DNA of 64,000 nt from Pseudomonas kairouanensis (GTDB lineage Bacteria > Pseudomonadota > Gammaproteobacteria > Pseudomonadales > Pseudomonadaceae), in the NCBI RefSeq assembly GCF_004682055.1, contig NZ_QUZU01000005.1, positions 124,001-188,000 on the forward strand. Direction: 5' to 3'. Made by a program: the position numbers and the translations under genes. Each line of letters opens with the position of its first letter. Positions within the stretch are counted from its first letter, which is position 1. Below, piece by piece: positions 51,876 to 60,934 of the stretch. The notes beneath the pieces are model-generated. The model ran no database searches. It was given only the letters and a program-made list of their open reading frames with translations, and had not been told where the DNA came from.

Positions 51876-53030
51876 ATGAGCAACCAGCCGCTTACTGACT
51901 TCAATGTACAAGGGCGTCCGAAGACACTGGCTGAAGTCAAACTTTGGATGAAGGATCGCCTGCAAAAACGCGTACACCCCCTGAACATGCTTGACTCTGA
52001 TGAGGGCCCGCTATTGATCGATAGCCTCACTGGCCTTGATGGCGCCGCTTGGGCCGCCGTCTGGTTGAAGGCGGGGAATACTGTCGTTGAACAAGCCAAG
52101 GGAGCAGAGGCCTCGGGCGATAAGGAGCTGGCAAGTGCTCTTTACATGAAGGCCAGCGGTTTATATTTCCTCGGTCGCTTCCCATGCCCAAACCACCCCG
52201 ATAAGGAACGTTGTGCTGGACTGGAGCGTGAGACTTACCTGGCGGCCAGTCGTAGTTGGAAAGAGCCGATTCGACGAATTGCTATTCCTTTTGCAGGTCG
52301 ATCGGATGAAGGAACGGAAGTCATTGGCTATCTGAGAAAACCTGTAGGAATCAAATCACCACCCTTGGTCATCATGTGGGGAGGTGTCGATGCATGGAAA
52401 GAGCAAATGACGGCTGCGTGTAATGCTTTTCTTGCAAAAGGCGTGGCCACCCTGGCACTTGATAATGCTGGTACCGGCGAGTCTCCTGTAAAAGGCGTCG
52501 TCGATGCTGAGCGACAATTTTTAGCGGCATTGGATTGGGCTGCAGAGCAGGAAGATTTGCAAGGTGATCGAGTTGCCTTGTTGGGGCGCTCGTTTGGAGG
52601 ATATTGGGCCACGAAACTGGCTCACACTGCCGCCTCTAAAATAGCAGCAGCCGTCAACTGGGGAGGTGGTGCGCATTATATGTTCGAGCGCTCATGGGTT
52701 GAGGCTTCGCGATACCCAGACAGCTATCTGATGGAGCTGGTTGAGACTCGATGCCGCATGCTGGGAGCAACCAGTGATGAAGAGTACATCGCAGGTTTCA
52801 AGCAACTGTCACTTCTAGATCAAGGCCTCCTCGATCTTCCGAGTGCTCCTTTGTTGCTGGTCAACGGGAAACATGACCGTCAATGCCCAATTGAAGATAT
52901 CCAACTGCTCCTCGACCATGGTTCACCAAAAAGCGTTCGTCTGTTTCCTGGCGGACATATGGGCAACACCCCGCAGACATTGCCAACCATTGTGGACTGG
53001 GTTGTGAAGCACTTGGGGGTCACCAAATGA
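51876..53030 (+). CDS. alpha/beta hydrolase, FrsA/dihydroxypseudooxynicotine-hydrolase type
   Basis: A 384-aa serine hydrolase with a helical N-terminal region (about 1-125) and an alpha/beta-hydrolase core: oxyanion strand PPLVIMWGGVDAWKEQM, nucleophile elbow LLGRSFGGYW, acid in VNGKHDRQCP, His in PGGHMGNTP. This architecture is that of FrsA and of 2,6-dihydroxypseudooxynicotine hydrolase, which splits a C-C bond between an aromatic ring and a ketone side chain. It begins a four-gene unit; a C-C bond-cleaving role on an acyl-aromatic is inference. Confidence 0.85.
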   Translation: MSNQPLTDFNVQGRPKTLAEVKLWMKDRLQKRVHPLNMLDSDEGPLLIDSLTGLDGAAWAAVWLKAGNTVVEQAKGAEASGDKELASALYMKASGLYFLGRFPCPNHPDKERCAGLERETYLAASRSWKEPIRRIAIPFAGRSDEGTEVIGYLRKPVGIKSPPLVIMWGGVDAWKEQMTAACNAFLAKGVATLALDNAGTGESPVKGVVDAERQFLAALDWAAEQEDLQGDRVALLGRSFGGYWATKLAHTAASKIAAAVNWGGGAHYMFERSWVEASRYPDSYLMELVETRCRMLGATSDEEYIAGFKQLSLLDQGLLDLPSAPLLLVNGKHDRQCPIEDIQLLLDHGSPKSVRLFPGGHMGNTPQTLPTIVDWVVKHLGVTK

Positions 53031-53335
53031 GCTCGAGCAACTGGCAACAAAATATGCCCACCCCCGAAGCCTACAGGATGAATCGAGTGCTGTTCGACGT
53101 GCATCACAAGCCCGATCATTTGAAGCGTTATTTACAGAGTCCTGATTTGTACATGGCCGATATCAATCTCGGCGTGGAGCAACGTGACGCAATTCGTGAT
53201 AACGATATCGGAGCCATGTATCTCGCGGGCGTCAACCCTTATCTGTTGCGTGCCCATTGTCTGGGCTTACATATTCCAGAGCATGAGTTTCTGGCATCAC
53301 TGCGTAAAATCAAAGGGGACGTCAACAATGGCTGA
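53027..53335 (+). CDS. LigA-type extradiol dioxygenase small subunit
   Basis: A 102-aa alpha subunit similar to protocatechuate 4,5-dioxygenase LigA: RMNRVLFDVHHKPDHLKRYL, GVEQRDAIRDNDIGAMYLAG. It overlaps the hydrolase stop by four bases (ATGA) and overlaps the start of the catalytic subunit. LigA-type chains cover the active site of the class III catalytic chain. Confidence 0.85.
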   Translation: MSSSNWQQNMPTPEAYRMNRVLFDVHHKPDHLKRYLQSPDLYMADINLGVEQRDAIRDNDIGAMYLAGVNPYLLRAHCLGLHIPEHEFLASLRKIKGDVNNG

Positions 53336-54170
53336 GCTCGTAGGTATATTCGCGGCGAGTCATACACCGGTGATGCTCAACTTTCCCGAGGCTATTCCGG
53401 ACGATCAACGTCTGGAGATCTTCGACGCCTTCAAGTCACTCGGTCGGCGCATTCGAGAGGCTCGTCCAGATATTCTGGTAGTCATTTCGGACGATCACCT
53501 TCACAACTTTTTCCTTGATAACCTGCCTCCATTTTGTGTTGGGGCAGCGGATAGCTACGCCACTCCGATCGAGCATTGGTTAAAGGCACCGAAGCGCCAG
53601 TTGCGTGGCGCACCTCAATTTAGCGCCCATTTGATCTCGACTGCTTTCGAAAACGGCTTCGATCCCTCGCTTTCGATGGATCTCACGCTGGATCACGGCG
53701 TACTCACACCGCTTGAGCTGTCAGGGCTCTCTGGTGAGGTTTCCATCGTTCCACTACTGGTAAATTGCGTGCAGCCACCCTTACCAACCATGTCGCGTTG
53801 CCTGCAATGGGGTGGGTTACTCAGGCAGGCCATCGATAGTTTCCAAATGCCTGTGCGCGTGGCGATCCTAGCGACAGGAGGCATTAGCCACGATATCGCG
53901 ACACCACGCATGGGCCTGGTGAATGAAGCATTTGATCGCAGGTTCCTCGAATTACTAGAGGGCAACGATAATGAAGCGTTGCTCAAGCATGCGGCCGAAG
54001 AAGTGCATACCGCAGGTAACGGGGCTGAAGAGATCAGGACTTGGCTTATAGCTCATGGTGCGGCGCAAGGTGTGCCAGGCGTGCGGACGTTCTACCAGGC
54101 CGTTGCCAATTGGTACACGGGAATCGGCTTGATGGAGTGGGCTTGCGAGGAATATCAAAATGACCAGTAG
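53328..54170 (+). CDS. LigB-type class III extradiol dioxygenase catalytic subunit
   Basis: A 280-aa Fe(II) dioxygenase. Likely ligands and acid/base residues are His12 (FAASHTP) and His57/His59 (VISDDHLHNFF), plus a Glu near the end (GNGAEEIRTW). An AILATGGISHD motif is also present. The start is ATG 53328 (MAELVGIF), overlapping the LigA stop; the longer frame from 53184 is an artefact. It would meta-cleave a catechol- or gallate-like ring. The divergence from LigB itself leaves the substrate open. Confidence 0.88.
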   Translation: MAELVGIFAASHTPVMLNFPEAIPDDQRLEIFDAFKSLGRRIREARPDILVVISDDHLHNFFLDNLPPFCVGAADSYATPIEHWLKAPKRQLRGAPQFSAHLISTAFENGFDPSLSMDLTLDHGVLTPLELSGLSGEVSIVPLLVNCVQPPLPTMSRCLQWGGLLRQAIDSFQMPVRVAILATGGISHDIATPRMGLVNEAFDRRFLELLEGNDNEALLKHAAEEVHTAGNGAEEIRTWLIAHGAAQGVPGVRTFYQAVANWYTGIGLMEWACEEYQNDQ

Positions 54171-54942
54171 GCCCCTTCCGGGAGTATCTATCGAGGGGGA
54201 TGCTTCTAAACCGACATTGGTTCTTCTGCATTCAATCGCCACCAGTAGCGAAATCTGGAAGCCGCTGACGCCACTCTATACAAGTGCGTTTCATGTGGTC
54301 TGTATTGATATTCCGGGGCACGGAGACGCGCCGCGGCTCAAAGTAGCCGCCGATATGAAACACTATGCCGATTACGTACATGAGGTACTTGAGACTTTGC
54401 AGTTGCGCCCTCAAGCGATGCTCGGAATTTCTCTAGGCGGAATGATCGCCCAAGCTTTTGCCGCCACGTCAGAGAGTTTGCAGGCTGTGGTCTTGGCAAA
54501 TTGCTCGAACTTTACCCCCGAGCCCGTCAAGCGGCTTTGGGATCAGCGTTTGGCGAGTGCTGAACACATGGGGATGGAGGGACAGGTTGAAGCAACGTTG
54601 GAGCGGTGGTTTACACCAGGATTTTCTTCCAGGTCGCCACTGTGCATGCGGTGGATTAGCAGGCTGATAAGAAACACTTCCATTGATGGGTATGCCGACG
54701 CCATTCGTGCGATACAAGCATTGGATCATCGACAATCGCTTAAGTCTTTGGAGCTTCCAGTATTAGCAGTCGCTGGTCTCCACGATCTTGCTGTTCCCGT
54801 TTCGGTGGTGCAGACCATGGTTGCGGGGTTGCCACGCGGCCAATCGCTTACGCTCGCTGATTCTGCACATCTAAGTTGCGTCGAAACACCGATAGCGTTT
54901 GCTGAGAATACCGCTGAATTTTTACTCGATGTGTTGAGGTAA
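54160..54942 (+). CDS. alpha/beta hydrolase, PcaD-like
   Basis: A 260-aa hydrolase: LVLLHSIATSSEIWKPLTPL, DIPGHGDAP, nucleophile elbow GISLGGMIAQAFA, acid AGLHDLAVP, His ADSAHLSCVETP. It resembles 3-oxoadipate enol-lactonase (PcaD), but could be a lactone or vinylogous 1,5-diketone hydrolase of a meta-cleavage product. Its start overlaps the LigB stop by 11 bases, showing tight coupling. Last gene of the unit. Confidence 0.85.
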   Translation: MTSRPLPGVSIEGDASKPTLVLLHSIATSSEIWKPLTPLYTSAFHVVCIDIPGHGDAPRLKVAADMKHYADYVHEVLETLQLRPQAMLGISLGGMIAQAFAATSESLQAVVLANCSNFTPEPVKRLWDQRLASAEHMGMEGQVEATLERWFTPGFSSRSPLCMRWISRLIRNTSIDGYADAIRAIQALDHRQSLKSLELPVLAVAGLHDLAVPVSVVQTMVAGLPRGQSLTLADSAHLSCVETPIAFAENTAEFLLDVLR

Positions 54943-54982
54943 TAAAGCACCGTCATTGATTTCAGCAATGACGGTGGATGAC

Positions 54983-55921
54983 CTAGCTTGCTATGAGGCG
55001 CTTGCGCCAGTCCCGAGGGGTGCAGTTGAATTTCTCTCGAAAGGCTCGGCTAAAATGTGCGACATCGCTGAATCCCCAGCGAAAGGCGATTTCGCCGATA
55101 GATCGATTACGGAGCTGATCGTTGTTCAGATCTGCCCCACATCTATCAAGTCTCAGGCGCCACACTGTTCTCATGAGGGTTTCCGGTTCCTTCGAATAGA
55201 GCTCATACACGTAACGGGTTGACAGGCCGACTCCTCTCGCAATTGCTTCGGCGTCTAATTCAGGGTCATCAACGTGAGCATCGATAAACTGATTGATACG
55301 CTGCCGATGCATTTCCTTCAGTCGATCTGGAGATAGGTCATGGCTTTGTTCCAGTGACAGCAACGCTGTCGACAATAAGTGCGGCAAGGTTCCGGCAATT
55401 CGATCCGCTACGCCTTCACTCAGTGTGGGTGCTAACTCAAACAGCTGGTCGAGTACTCTACCGAACAGCGTACCCACGCCCTGTCTTGCGTCTATGGCAA
55501 CGGCTGTAAGGTCATCAATTATCGGGACTAAAGCGCGTAATGGTGCGATGGGCAGATACACTGAGCGCGTATGGATTTGCCCGGTTTTTATGTGAAAAGC
55601 TCGGCTGGGATCCACTATGAAAATTTGCCCGGCCTGTATATAGCTTGTCCTTCCACCTTGGGAGACCTCTGCTTCACCTTCCTCCTGGAGTGTGACGAGT
55701 AATCTCGATGGAGAACGCAGATGCGTATCTGATGGGGCGCTGGAAGTTGAGTGCGCCGAGAACCTCAACGACGCGAACTGCAGGTTACGACCACAATAAG
55801 CGGAAAATTCGCTACAGAAAGGCTGTGAATCCGTGGGTCGTACGGACAATCCTATGGCAAAGTTATCTGCCATGACGCGTTGAAAATCCGCGCGTCCCAT
55901 ATCATTTCTTATTGTTTGCAT
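54983..55921 (-). CDS. AraC-family regulator (FeaR/NphR-like sensor)
   Basis: A 312-aa regulator: N-terminal AraC-binding-like domain (about 1-180) and a C-terminal double HTH (AIARGVGLSTRYVYELYSKE; SIGEIAFRWGFSDVAHFSRA, FNCTPRDWRK). Start ATG 55921 (MQTIRNDMGR). The sensor layout (RSPSRLLVTLQEEGEAEVSQ) recalls regulators of aromatic amine and phenol oxidation. Convergent with the four-gene unit; probably activates this locus. Confidence 0.88.
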   Translation of the reverse strand: MQTIRNDMGRADFQRVMADNFAIGLSVRPTDSQPFCSEFSAYCGRNLQFASLRFSAHSTSSAPSDTHLRSPSRLLVTLQEEGEAEVSQGGRTSYIQAGQIFIVDPSRAFHIKTGQIHTRSVYLPIAPLRALVPIIDDLTAVAIDARQGVGTLFGRVLDQLFELAPTLSEGVADRIAGTLPHLLSTALLSLEQSHDLSPDRLKEMHRQRINQFIDAHVDDPELDAEAIARGVGLSTRYVYELYSKEPETLMRTVWRLRLDRCGADLNNDQLRNRSIGEIAFRWGFSDVAHFSRAFREKFNCTPRDWRKRLIAS

Positions 55922-56361
55922 GGGCCTGTGATACTCCAGATAGCATGGCCACAAAAGTCGGTCTGGGTGGCCTGTGTCTAACGATACGCGATTGATGAGA
56001 CCTTACAAGCCGAGGACGTGGCAGGCGGAGCTGGCATCAAACTCTGGCGCACGCCCAGTCAAATACAAAGCGTTGCGAGGCGGTCAGTATCGTCGAGATG
56101 TACCATCCGATGACCACCAAAAAACATAAAAAGGCAAGCGGAGCGCGCAGGCGTGAGGATGGAAGCCCGGCAAGGCCGAGACTTGGCTCCGCCAGGCTCG
56201 GTTCATGACAACCATCCCCGCAGGGGCACGCTTATACCCAAACTGGTAACCCGTGCAATCGCTATCTCCTCAGCAAGCCTCTAAGGTTTTCTTGCGCGTA
56301 ATGGCCACCTCTCCATGATGAAGATTGCTGACTCTAGATGCACTCCCGTGCAAGGGGGGAC
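55922..56361. other. intergenic region with repeat
   Basis: About 440 bases upstream of the AraC gene. At 56130-56215 it holds GCAAGCGGAGCGCGCAGGCG followed by GGATGGAAGCCCG, related in reverse complement to 25390-25445. A short frame here (MTTKKHKKASGARRREDGSP from 56110) is a by-product of this repeat type, not a convincing gene. Confidence 0.5.
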
Positions 56362-56634
56362 TCATCCTTCCTTTCTCGAGAGGTCAGTGAGTGCTGAGGC
56401 TAGCGCAGCCGCCTGCTGAGGCGTGAGCCTAAAGCGCGACTCATCGATTTTGATGGAAATTACGCCATTGGATTCTGTATCCAGGAGAACTGCGTAGCTG
56501 TTGTCATCGTCTATGACTTCACCCTCGGCAGTGCCGGGCCGAGTGAAGACGGCGAGCCTAATTTCGTCTAAGTCACCTTCGGGCGAACCATCCTTGAACG
56601 TGAAGAATCTGTTCGGGGGCAGCTCTGTACTCAT
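56362..56634 (-). CDS. hypothetical protein
   Basis: A 90-aa acidic protein: FFTFKDGSPEGDLDEIRLAV, SYAVLLDTESNGVISIKIDE, and a C-terminal helix (TPQQAAALASALTDL). No known family. Start ATG 56634 follows TGAGGAATA. The fold is probably a small beta-sheet with a terminal helix. Confidence 0.6.
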   Translation of the reverse strand: MSTELPPNRFFTFKDGSPEGDLDEIRLAVFTRPGTAEGEVIDDDNSYAVLLDTESNGVISIKIDESRFRLTPQQAAALASALTDLSRKEG

Positions 56635-56829
56635 AGTCGATATTCCTCAGAAAATAAGTTGCATGACTATTTAAACGGAGGCGAAATTGAAAACTTGAGT
56701 AGAGGGTTAAAAAACGACCTTGTCTACAGAGCACTTCCGAGAAAGGAGGATTGGTAGGCCTGAGAGATAGCTGTCATCATCTAGGCTAGGATCGCGGATA
56801 TTTGAGATCAAAATCAAAAAGCGGCTGCC

Positions 56830-57039
56830 TCATGGGGTTTTTTTGAGCCGGGCTAGACCTTGCTTGATATGTCCGGCGTTTTCGCCAATGGCTTCAAGAG
56901 CGCCACGAACGTTATTTCCTACATCCGCATGTCCGTGGGCCTCCACATGGAGTGTCAATTCCATGAGTGCAGCTTCGAGAGCGAGCTGATTTTGATACAT
57001 TCTTTCCAGAACGTCTGATAACGAATATTCGCTTGCCAT
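56830..57039 (-). CDS. small helical protein
   Basis: A 69-aa all-helical protein starting at ATG 57039 (MASEYSLSDVLERM) with a strong ribosome-binding site (GGAGAGGAGAGG). Heptad-like sequence (ALEAALMELTLHVEAHGHAD, NAGHIKQGLARLKK) suggests a short coiled coil or oligomer. Function unknown. A longer frame from 57087 has no ribosome-binding site. Confidence 0.65.
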   Translation of the reverse strand: MASEYSLSDVLERMYQNQLALEAALMELTLHVEAHGHADVGNNVRGALEAIGENAGHIKQGLARLKKTP

Positions 57040-57090
57040 TTTCCCTCTCCTCTCCTTGGAATCATCTGAGCATATCCGTTGTGGCACGAC

Positions 57091-58152
57091 CTAGGGTATC
57101 AAGCGCATCTCGCGTAGTTTGTCGAACACATCGAAAAATGCTTGATCGCTCGCTTGGTAGGCAGTGAAGCCCATGGCACGGCTTTTCGACATATCCGTTA
57201 CTACTTCGATTGGTCGACCGAGGTCTGCATCGGTATGCCATGGGGATATCAGGCGACCAATATCGGATTCTTTCAAGCCGTTTTCCGCGACTATTTGCGT
57301 CCATACGGCTTGATCGTCAGCCATCTGCTTCTCAAGAGGGGAGAGTGAAGCGGGATAATTGGGGGCAGGCAAGTCGAAGTAGTCGGCAATTCGGCTCCAC
57401 ATCCATTTCCAACGAAATACATCGCCGTTAGTGACGTTGAATGCTTGATTGGCCGCAGCCGGTGTGGTGGCCGCCCACAGTTGTTGTTTCGCCAACTGCC
57501 GGGCGTCCGTCATATCGGTGAGGCTGTCCCACTGCACCCTTGATCCGGGAAACACAAAAGGGCGATTGGTCTGTTTGCAAATCGAGGCATAGACGGCGAG
57601 GGTAGTTGCCATGTTCATAGCATTACCTACAGCAACCCCGGTGACGGTATGCGGGCGATGAACGCTCCATGTGAAGCCGTCCTTTTCAGCAGCAATGAAG
57701 AGTTCGTCTTCTTGGGCGTAGTAGAAATTCTCAACGTACAAACGACCCTGCTCTTCGCGGAACGGCGTTTGCGGGAGGCTGCCTTTTCCATAGGCTTCGA
57801 ATGGGCCGAGGTAGTGTTTCAGGCCAGTGACCAACGCTACGTGCTCGACGCTCTTGGCTGGGCGAATGGCGGTGAGCACATTGCGAACCATCGCGGCATT
57901 AACGCGAATGTTTTCGGCCTCCGTGGCTTGCCGTGACCATGTGGTGATGAACACATGAGTAGGTTTCAGATCCGCAAGCGCATCTTCCAGCGAAGCTGGA
58001 TCTTGGAGATCTGCCGCGACGGGGATCACGTCTTGCGATTGCGACGGGTGCCTCGATAGCGCGGCGACCTGCCACTTGTTGTCGATTAGTAACTGAGTGA
58101 TGGCGCTGCCGACGATGCCACTGGCGCCCACAACCAAAGCTGTCTGGGTCAT
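57091..58152 (-). CDS. PRISE-type SDR enone reductase
   Basis: A 353-aa NADPH-dependent reductase of the progesterone 5-beta-reductase/iridoid-synthase-like family. Marks: ALVVGASGIVGSAITQLLID, THVFITTWSRQATEAENIRV, the catalytic Tyr in FYYAQEDELFIAAEKDGFTW, and WSVHRPHTVTGVAVGNAMN. Members reduce activated C=C bonds of enones and quinoid compounds. Start ATG 58152 follows AGGAGAAACG. Stands alone. Confidence 0.82.
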   Translation of the reverse strand: MTQTALVVGASGIVGSAITQLLIDNKWQVAALSRHPSQSQDVIPVAADLQDPASLEDALADLKPTHVFITTWSRQATEAENIRVNAAMVRNVLTAIRPAKSVEHVALVTGLKHYLGPFEAYGKGSLPQTPFREEQGRLYVENFYYAQEDELFIAAEKDGFTWSVHRPHTVTGVAVGNAMNMATTLAVYASICKQTNRPFVFPGSRVQWDSLTDMTDARQLAKQQLWAATTPAAANQAFNVTNGDVFRWKWMWSRIADYFDLPAPNYPASLSPLEKQMADDQAVWTQIVAENGLKESDIGRLISPWHTDADLGRPIEVVTDMSKSRAMGFTAYQASDQAFFDVFDKLREMRLIP

Positions 58153-58351
58153 ACGTTTCTCCTGGATTTAGATTTGGGAGTCCTCCTAAGTAACAGAGGT
58201 TCAACCTAAACCGGATCCGTATGGGCATCCGTCGTATGCGAGGCGGATCATTCGCATCAAATGACCGCCCTCCATCAACCACCTTGTAGTTCTGGCTGGC
58301 CAAGTGATTTTGGTTTGAGTACAAAAAGGGCCTGATACGGCTCTTTTTTGT

Positions 58352-58495
58352 TCATCTTTTGCTGCGCCGACAGCGCTCCGAGCAGTAGCGCACTTCCTCC
58401 CAGCAGCGTGCCCACTTTTTCCTCCATGTGAATGGAAGTCCGCAGGTAAGGCAGGCTTTAACTGGGAGCTCACTCTTCCTCAAAACGACTCCCAT
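58352..58495 (-). CDS. DUF2256 zinc-ribbon protein
   Basis: A 47-aa protein with the DUF2256 pattern: [20 protein letters not shown] followed by [13 protein letters not shown] (four-Cys zinc site). Start uncertain between ATG 58495 and ATG 58558. DUF2256 genes often accompany cryptochrome or photolyase genes, but none is here. Confidence 0.75.
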   Translation of the reverse strand: MGVVLRKSELPVKACLTCGLPFTWRKKWARCWEEVRYCSERCRRSKR

Positions 58496-58691
58496 ATGTC
58501 GAGTCTGGCGAAAATCGTCTGGCCACGCTACCAGAGAGATTTTTTTGGGTTCTACCATTTATGTAGGGCTGCCGTGACACGCGCCTGAGAGCAAGGTCTA
58601 ACAGCGGCAGGGTCATGGGCGCTCTCTGAGAAGCACAAGCTCCTGCTTGACGTGGCCAGTATTTTACCAATGTTGCTGAATGGGTGATCGC

Positions 58692-59096
58692 CTATTCCGC
58701 GAAGCAGAATTCTACTTGCAGGGCATTCGTCGCTGAGCGATTACTTGAGGGGCTAGTAGAAGGACTTGCCACTAGCAACTCATCGCCCGACGAAATCGTC
58801 AAATTTTGCAGAATTCCGTCATGGGCTAGACCCACCAGTTCTTTTTGAGTCTGGCGCAGCAAAGCGTTGACCGGCTGGCCCGATTCGGCGCAAAGAGTAA
58901 TGGCTACTAGGGTAAGAGGATTTACATTGAGCTGGCCACTTAGCGCGGTGATCATCTCTAACGTCGGACTTGATTGACCGCGCTCTAGTTTCGAGACGTA
59001 TGTTCGACTGCTGACTTCTGCCAGGTTCCGCTGAGTCAGTCCTTTACCAGATCGCATCGCTTTAAGCACGGCAGCGAAGGCATTTTTGAGTGACAT
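58692..59096 (-). CDS. XRE-family HTH regulator
   Basis: A 134-aa regulator with an N-terminal Cro/C1 HTH (MRSGKGLTQRNLAEVSSRTY, VSKLERGQSSPTLEM). It is a paralogue of the product of 655-1116: both start MSL, share the V-x-K/E-L-E-x-G-x-S-S core and the LNVNPLTLVAITL/LNVEPITLLALTV segment, and both continue into a QTQKELVGL/AEAEALGL helix. This copy lacks the second C-terminal HTH. Confidence 0.75.
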   Translation of the reverse strand: MSLKNAFAAVLKAMRSGKGLTQRNLAEVSSRTYVSKLERGQSSPTLEMITALSGQLNVNPLTLVAITLCAESGQPVNALLRQTQKELVGLAHDGILQNLTISSGDELLVASPSTSPSSNRSATNALQVEFCFAE

Positions 59097-59585
59097 AAAC
59101 GCGTTCCTGATTTGAGCCAGTCCCTTCGAGCATGGATAACCTGGAAGGAGCCATTCTAGTTACGTGCAAGCCTATCATGATATGCCTGGATTCCATGCTC
59201 CAGTGAAGCAGAGATGAAACTTGTAGCTTGCTTGAGCTATGTACGCAGAAGTTGGCTATGTACCGTGCTATCAGCAGCCGGTATTTCGTTCTTCAGGTGG
59301 GTATGTGCAAACACCCATGTGGCCGTTGCAAAGGATGCAAGCAACGCAAATGAAGTCAGGATTTTTTCGCGAAATGAGCTGGCATTTTATTACCTCTGGT
59401 TCACGACGATTAAAGGTTTGATGCGGATTCACTCGGTACTGCTGAGGCCAAATGGCCCCAGCACTTATGCCAATCAAAAGTCCAGGGTGAGCTCGGCGTA
59501 CAAAGCACGCCCATCACCTGGAGAGTGCAAAGATGCATGGGAAGCACCTTGGCCTTTCTTTGAAGATCGCAATCTAAAGCCGTGC
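59097..59585. other. 489-base region, no gene recognised
   Basis: Open frames on both strands (59214-59675 + and 59271-59477 -) lack ribosome-binding sites and recognisable domains. The + frame has a hydrophobic YYLWFTT stretch that could be a decayed transporter, but this is not supported further. Confidence 0.3.
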
Positions 59586-60593
59586 TCAAACCAAGTCAGC
59601 AGGTTGCATCGTCAGGATGATTTTTCCAACGTTTTCGGAAGATTCCATTCGGCGATGGGCATCGGCAGCTCGTGACAGCGGGAAAGTGCTATCAACTACC
59701 GGCTCCAGACTTCCAGCGCCATCGAAGCGATCAAGCCAATGCTCGCGGAAGCGCTTGATCATGTCGTGCTTCTCTGGCTGTGTGCGGGACTTCATCACCG
59801 TACCCATGATTTGCAAGTGACGGTAAAGGATATGCTCCAGCTCGACGCTGACCCTGCCGCCTCCGCCCAAGATGCCGACCTGGACAAGCCGGCCTCCATG
59901 AGCAAGTGATGCGATGTTGCGTGCAAAGTAGAGCTCGCCAACGAAATCAATGACGATATCAACCCCTCGGCCATTGGTTTTGTCTGCGATTACTTTAGCA
60001 AAGTCCTGCGTCTTGTAGTCAATGGCGACATCCGCGCCTAAATGCTCGACACGCGCCAGCTTTCTGCCTTCGGTTGTCGCATATACCGTGGCTCCGGTGG
60101 CGTATGCCAGTTGGACGGCGGCAGAACCCACACCACCCGCAGCGGCATGGATTAATACCGAGTCGCCAGACTTGAGGCGAGCCAGGTGCATCATTGCTTC
60201 ATGGGCGGTGACGAAGACCTCGGGAATAGCCGCTGCGTGCACATAGTCCAACTGCGCAGGTATCAGCATGGCCATGCGGTAGTCGATGCGTGCAAGCTCG
60301 GCATAGGCCCCACCTCCAACGACGCCCATTACTCGATCACCGACTTCGAAGCCCGAGACCAAATCACCCTTGGCGATTACCTCACCTGCGATCTCCAGCC
60401 CGATAATCAGTGAGTCACCAAAATTAGGATTACCATAGCCGCCGGTTCGGTGAGTCAGATCTGCACGGTTCACACCAGCGGCATAAACCCTCACCAGCAA
60501 GTCAGTCGGGCGTACTTCAGGATTGGGAACATCTGCTAGCTCAAGTACATCTGCCGCGCCGAACTCTCTAATGTTGATGGCTTTCATAATCAT
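59586..60593 (-). CDS. NADPH:quinone reductase (zeta-crystallin-like)
   Basis: A 335-aa MDR-family oxidoreductase without zinc. Marks: VRVYAAGVNRADLTHRTGGY, the NADPH loop VLIHAAAGGVGSAAVQLAYA, VDIVIDFVGELYFARNIASL. It reduces quinones or enones. The start ATG 60593 overlaps the stop of the upstream CMD gene (ATGA), so they are translationally coupled; a second ATG at 60587 is possible. Confidence 0.88.
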   Translation of the reverse strand: MIMKAINIREFGAADVLELADVPNPEVRPTDLLVRVYAAGVNRADLTHRTGGYGNPNFGDSLIIGLEIAGEVIAKGDLVSGFEVGDRVMGVVGGGAYAELARIDYRMAMLIPAQLDYVHAAAIPEVFVTAHEAMMHLARLKSGDSVLIHAAAGGVGSAAVQLAYATGATVYATTEGRKLARVEHLGADVAIDYKTQDFAKVIADKTNGRGVDIVIDFVGELYFARNIASLAHGGRLVQVGILGGGGRVSVELEHILYRHLQIMGTVMKSRTQPEKHDMIKRFREHWLDRFDGAGSLEPVVDSTFPLSRAADAHRRMESSENVGKIILTMQPADLV

Positions 60594-60922
60594 TGTTCCT
60601 CCGGTTCGGTAAACGTGGCATTGGCGATAGCGGATGCGGTAATAGCGCCTGGAAAACCTACGTAGAAAGCCAAGTGAGTGATCGCGGCGGCGATTTCGTC
60701 ATGGGTCACCCCATTGGTCAACGCTCTTCGCAGATGCGCAGGCAACTCTTCGGAGTGACCACCGGCAATCAGTGCTGCGACTGTGATCAAGCTGCGGTCG
60801 CGTGGAGACAGCGCCGGATCGCTCCATATTTGCGGGTACAGCGTCGAATCAACAAATTGCGATAGCTTGGGTGTAAACGCCCGGGCCGCTTCACGAGGGC
60901 TGTTGAAATTGATATTGGACAT
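60590..60922 (-). CDS. carboxymuconolactone decarboxylase family protein
   Basis: A 110-aa CMD-domain protein: LSPRDRSLITVAALIAGGHS, ELPAHLRRALTNGVTHDEIA. The Cys pair of AhpD is absent. It sits between aldehyde dehydrogenase (upstream) and quinone reductase. It may act on a lactone or serve as an accessory protein; this cannot be told from sequence. Confidence 0.82.
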   Translation of the reverse strand: MSNINFNSPREAARAFTPKLSQFVDSTLYPQIWSDPALSPRDRSLITVAALIAGGHSEELPAHLRRALTNGVTHDEIAAAITHLAFYVGFPGAITASAIANATFTEPEEQ

Positions 60923-60934
60923 GATGATGCTTCC

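Noticed and set aside
53184..53327. N-terminal extension of the LigB-type frame
   Set aside because: It is inside the LigA-type gene; family alignment and the SHTP motif place the start at 53328.
56110..56210. Short Lys/Arg-rich frame MTTKKHKKASGARRREDGSP
   Set aside because: It is the translation of a dispersed intergenic repeat, with no ribosome-binding site.
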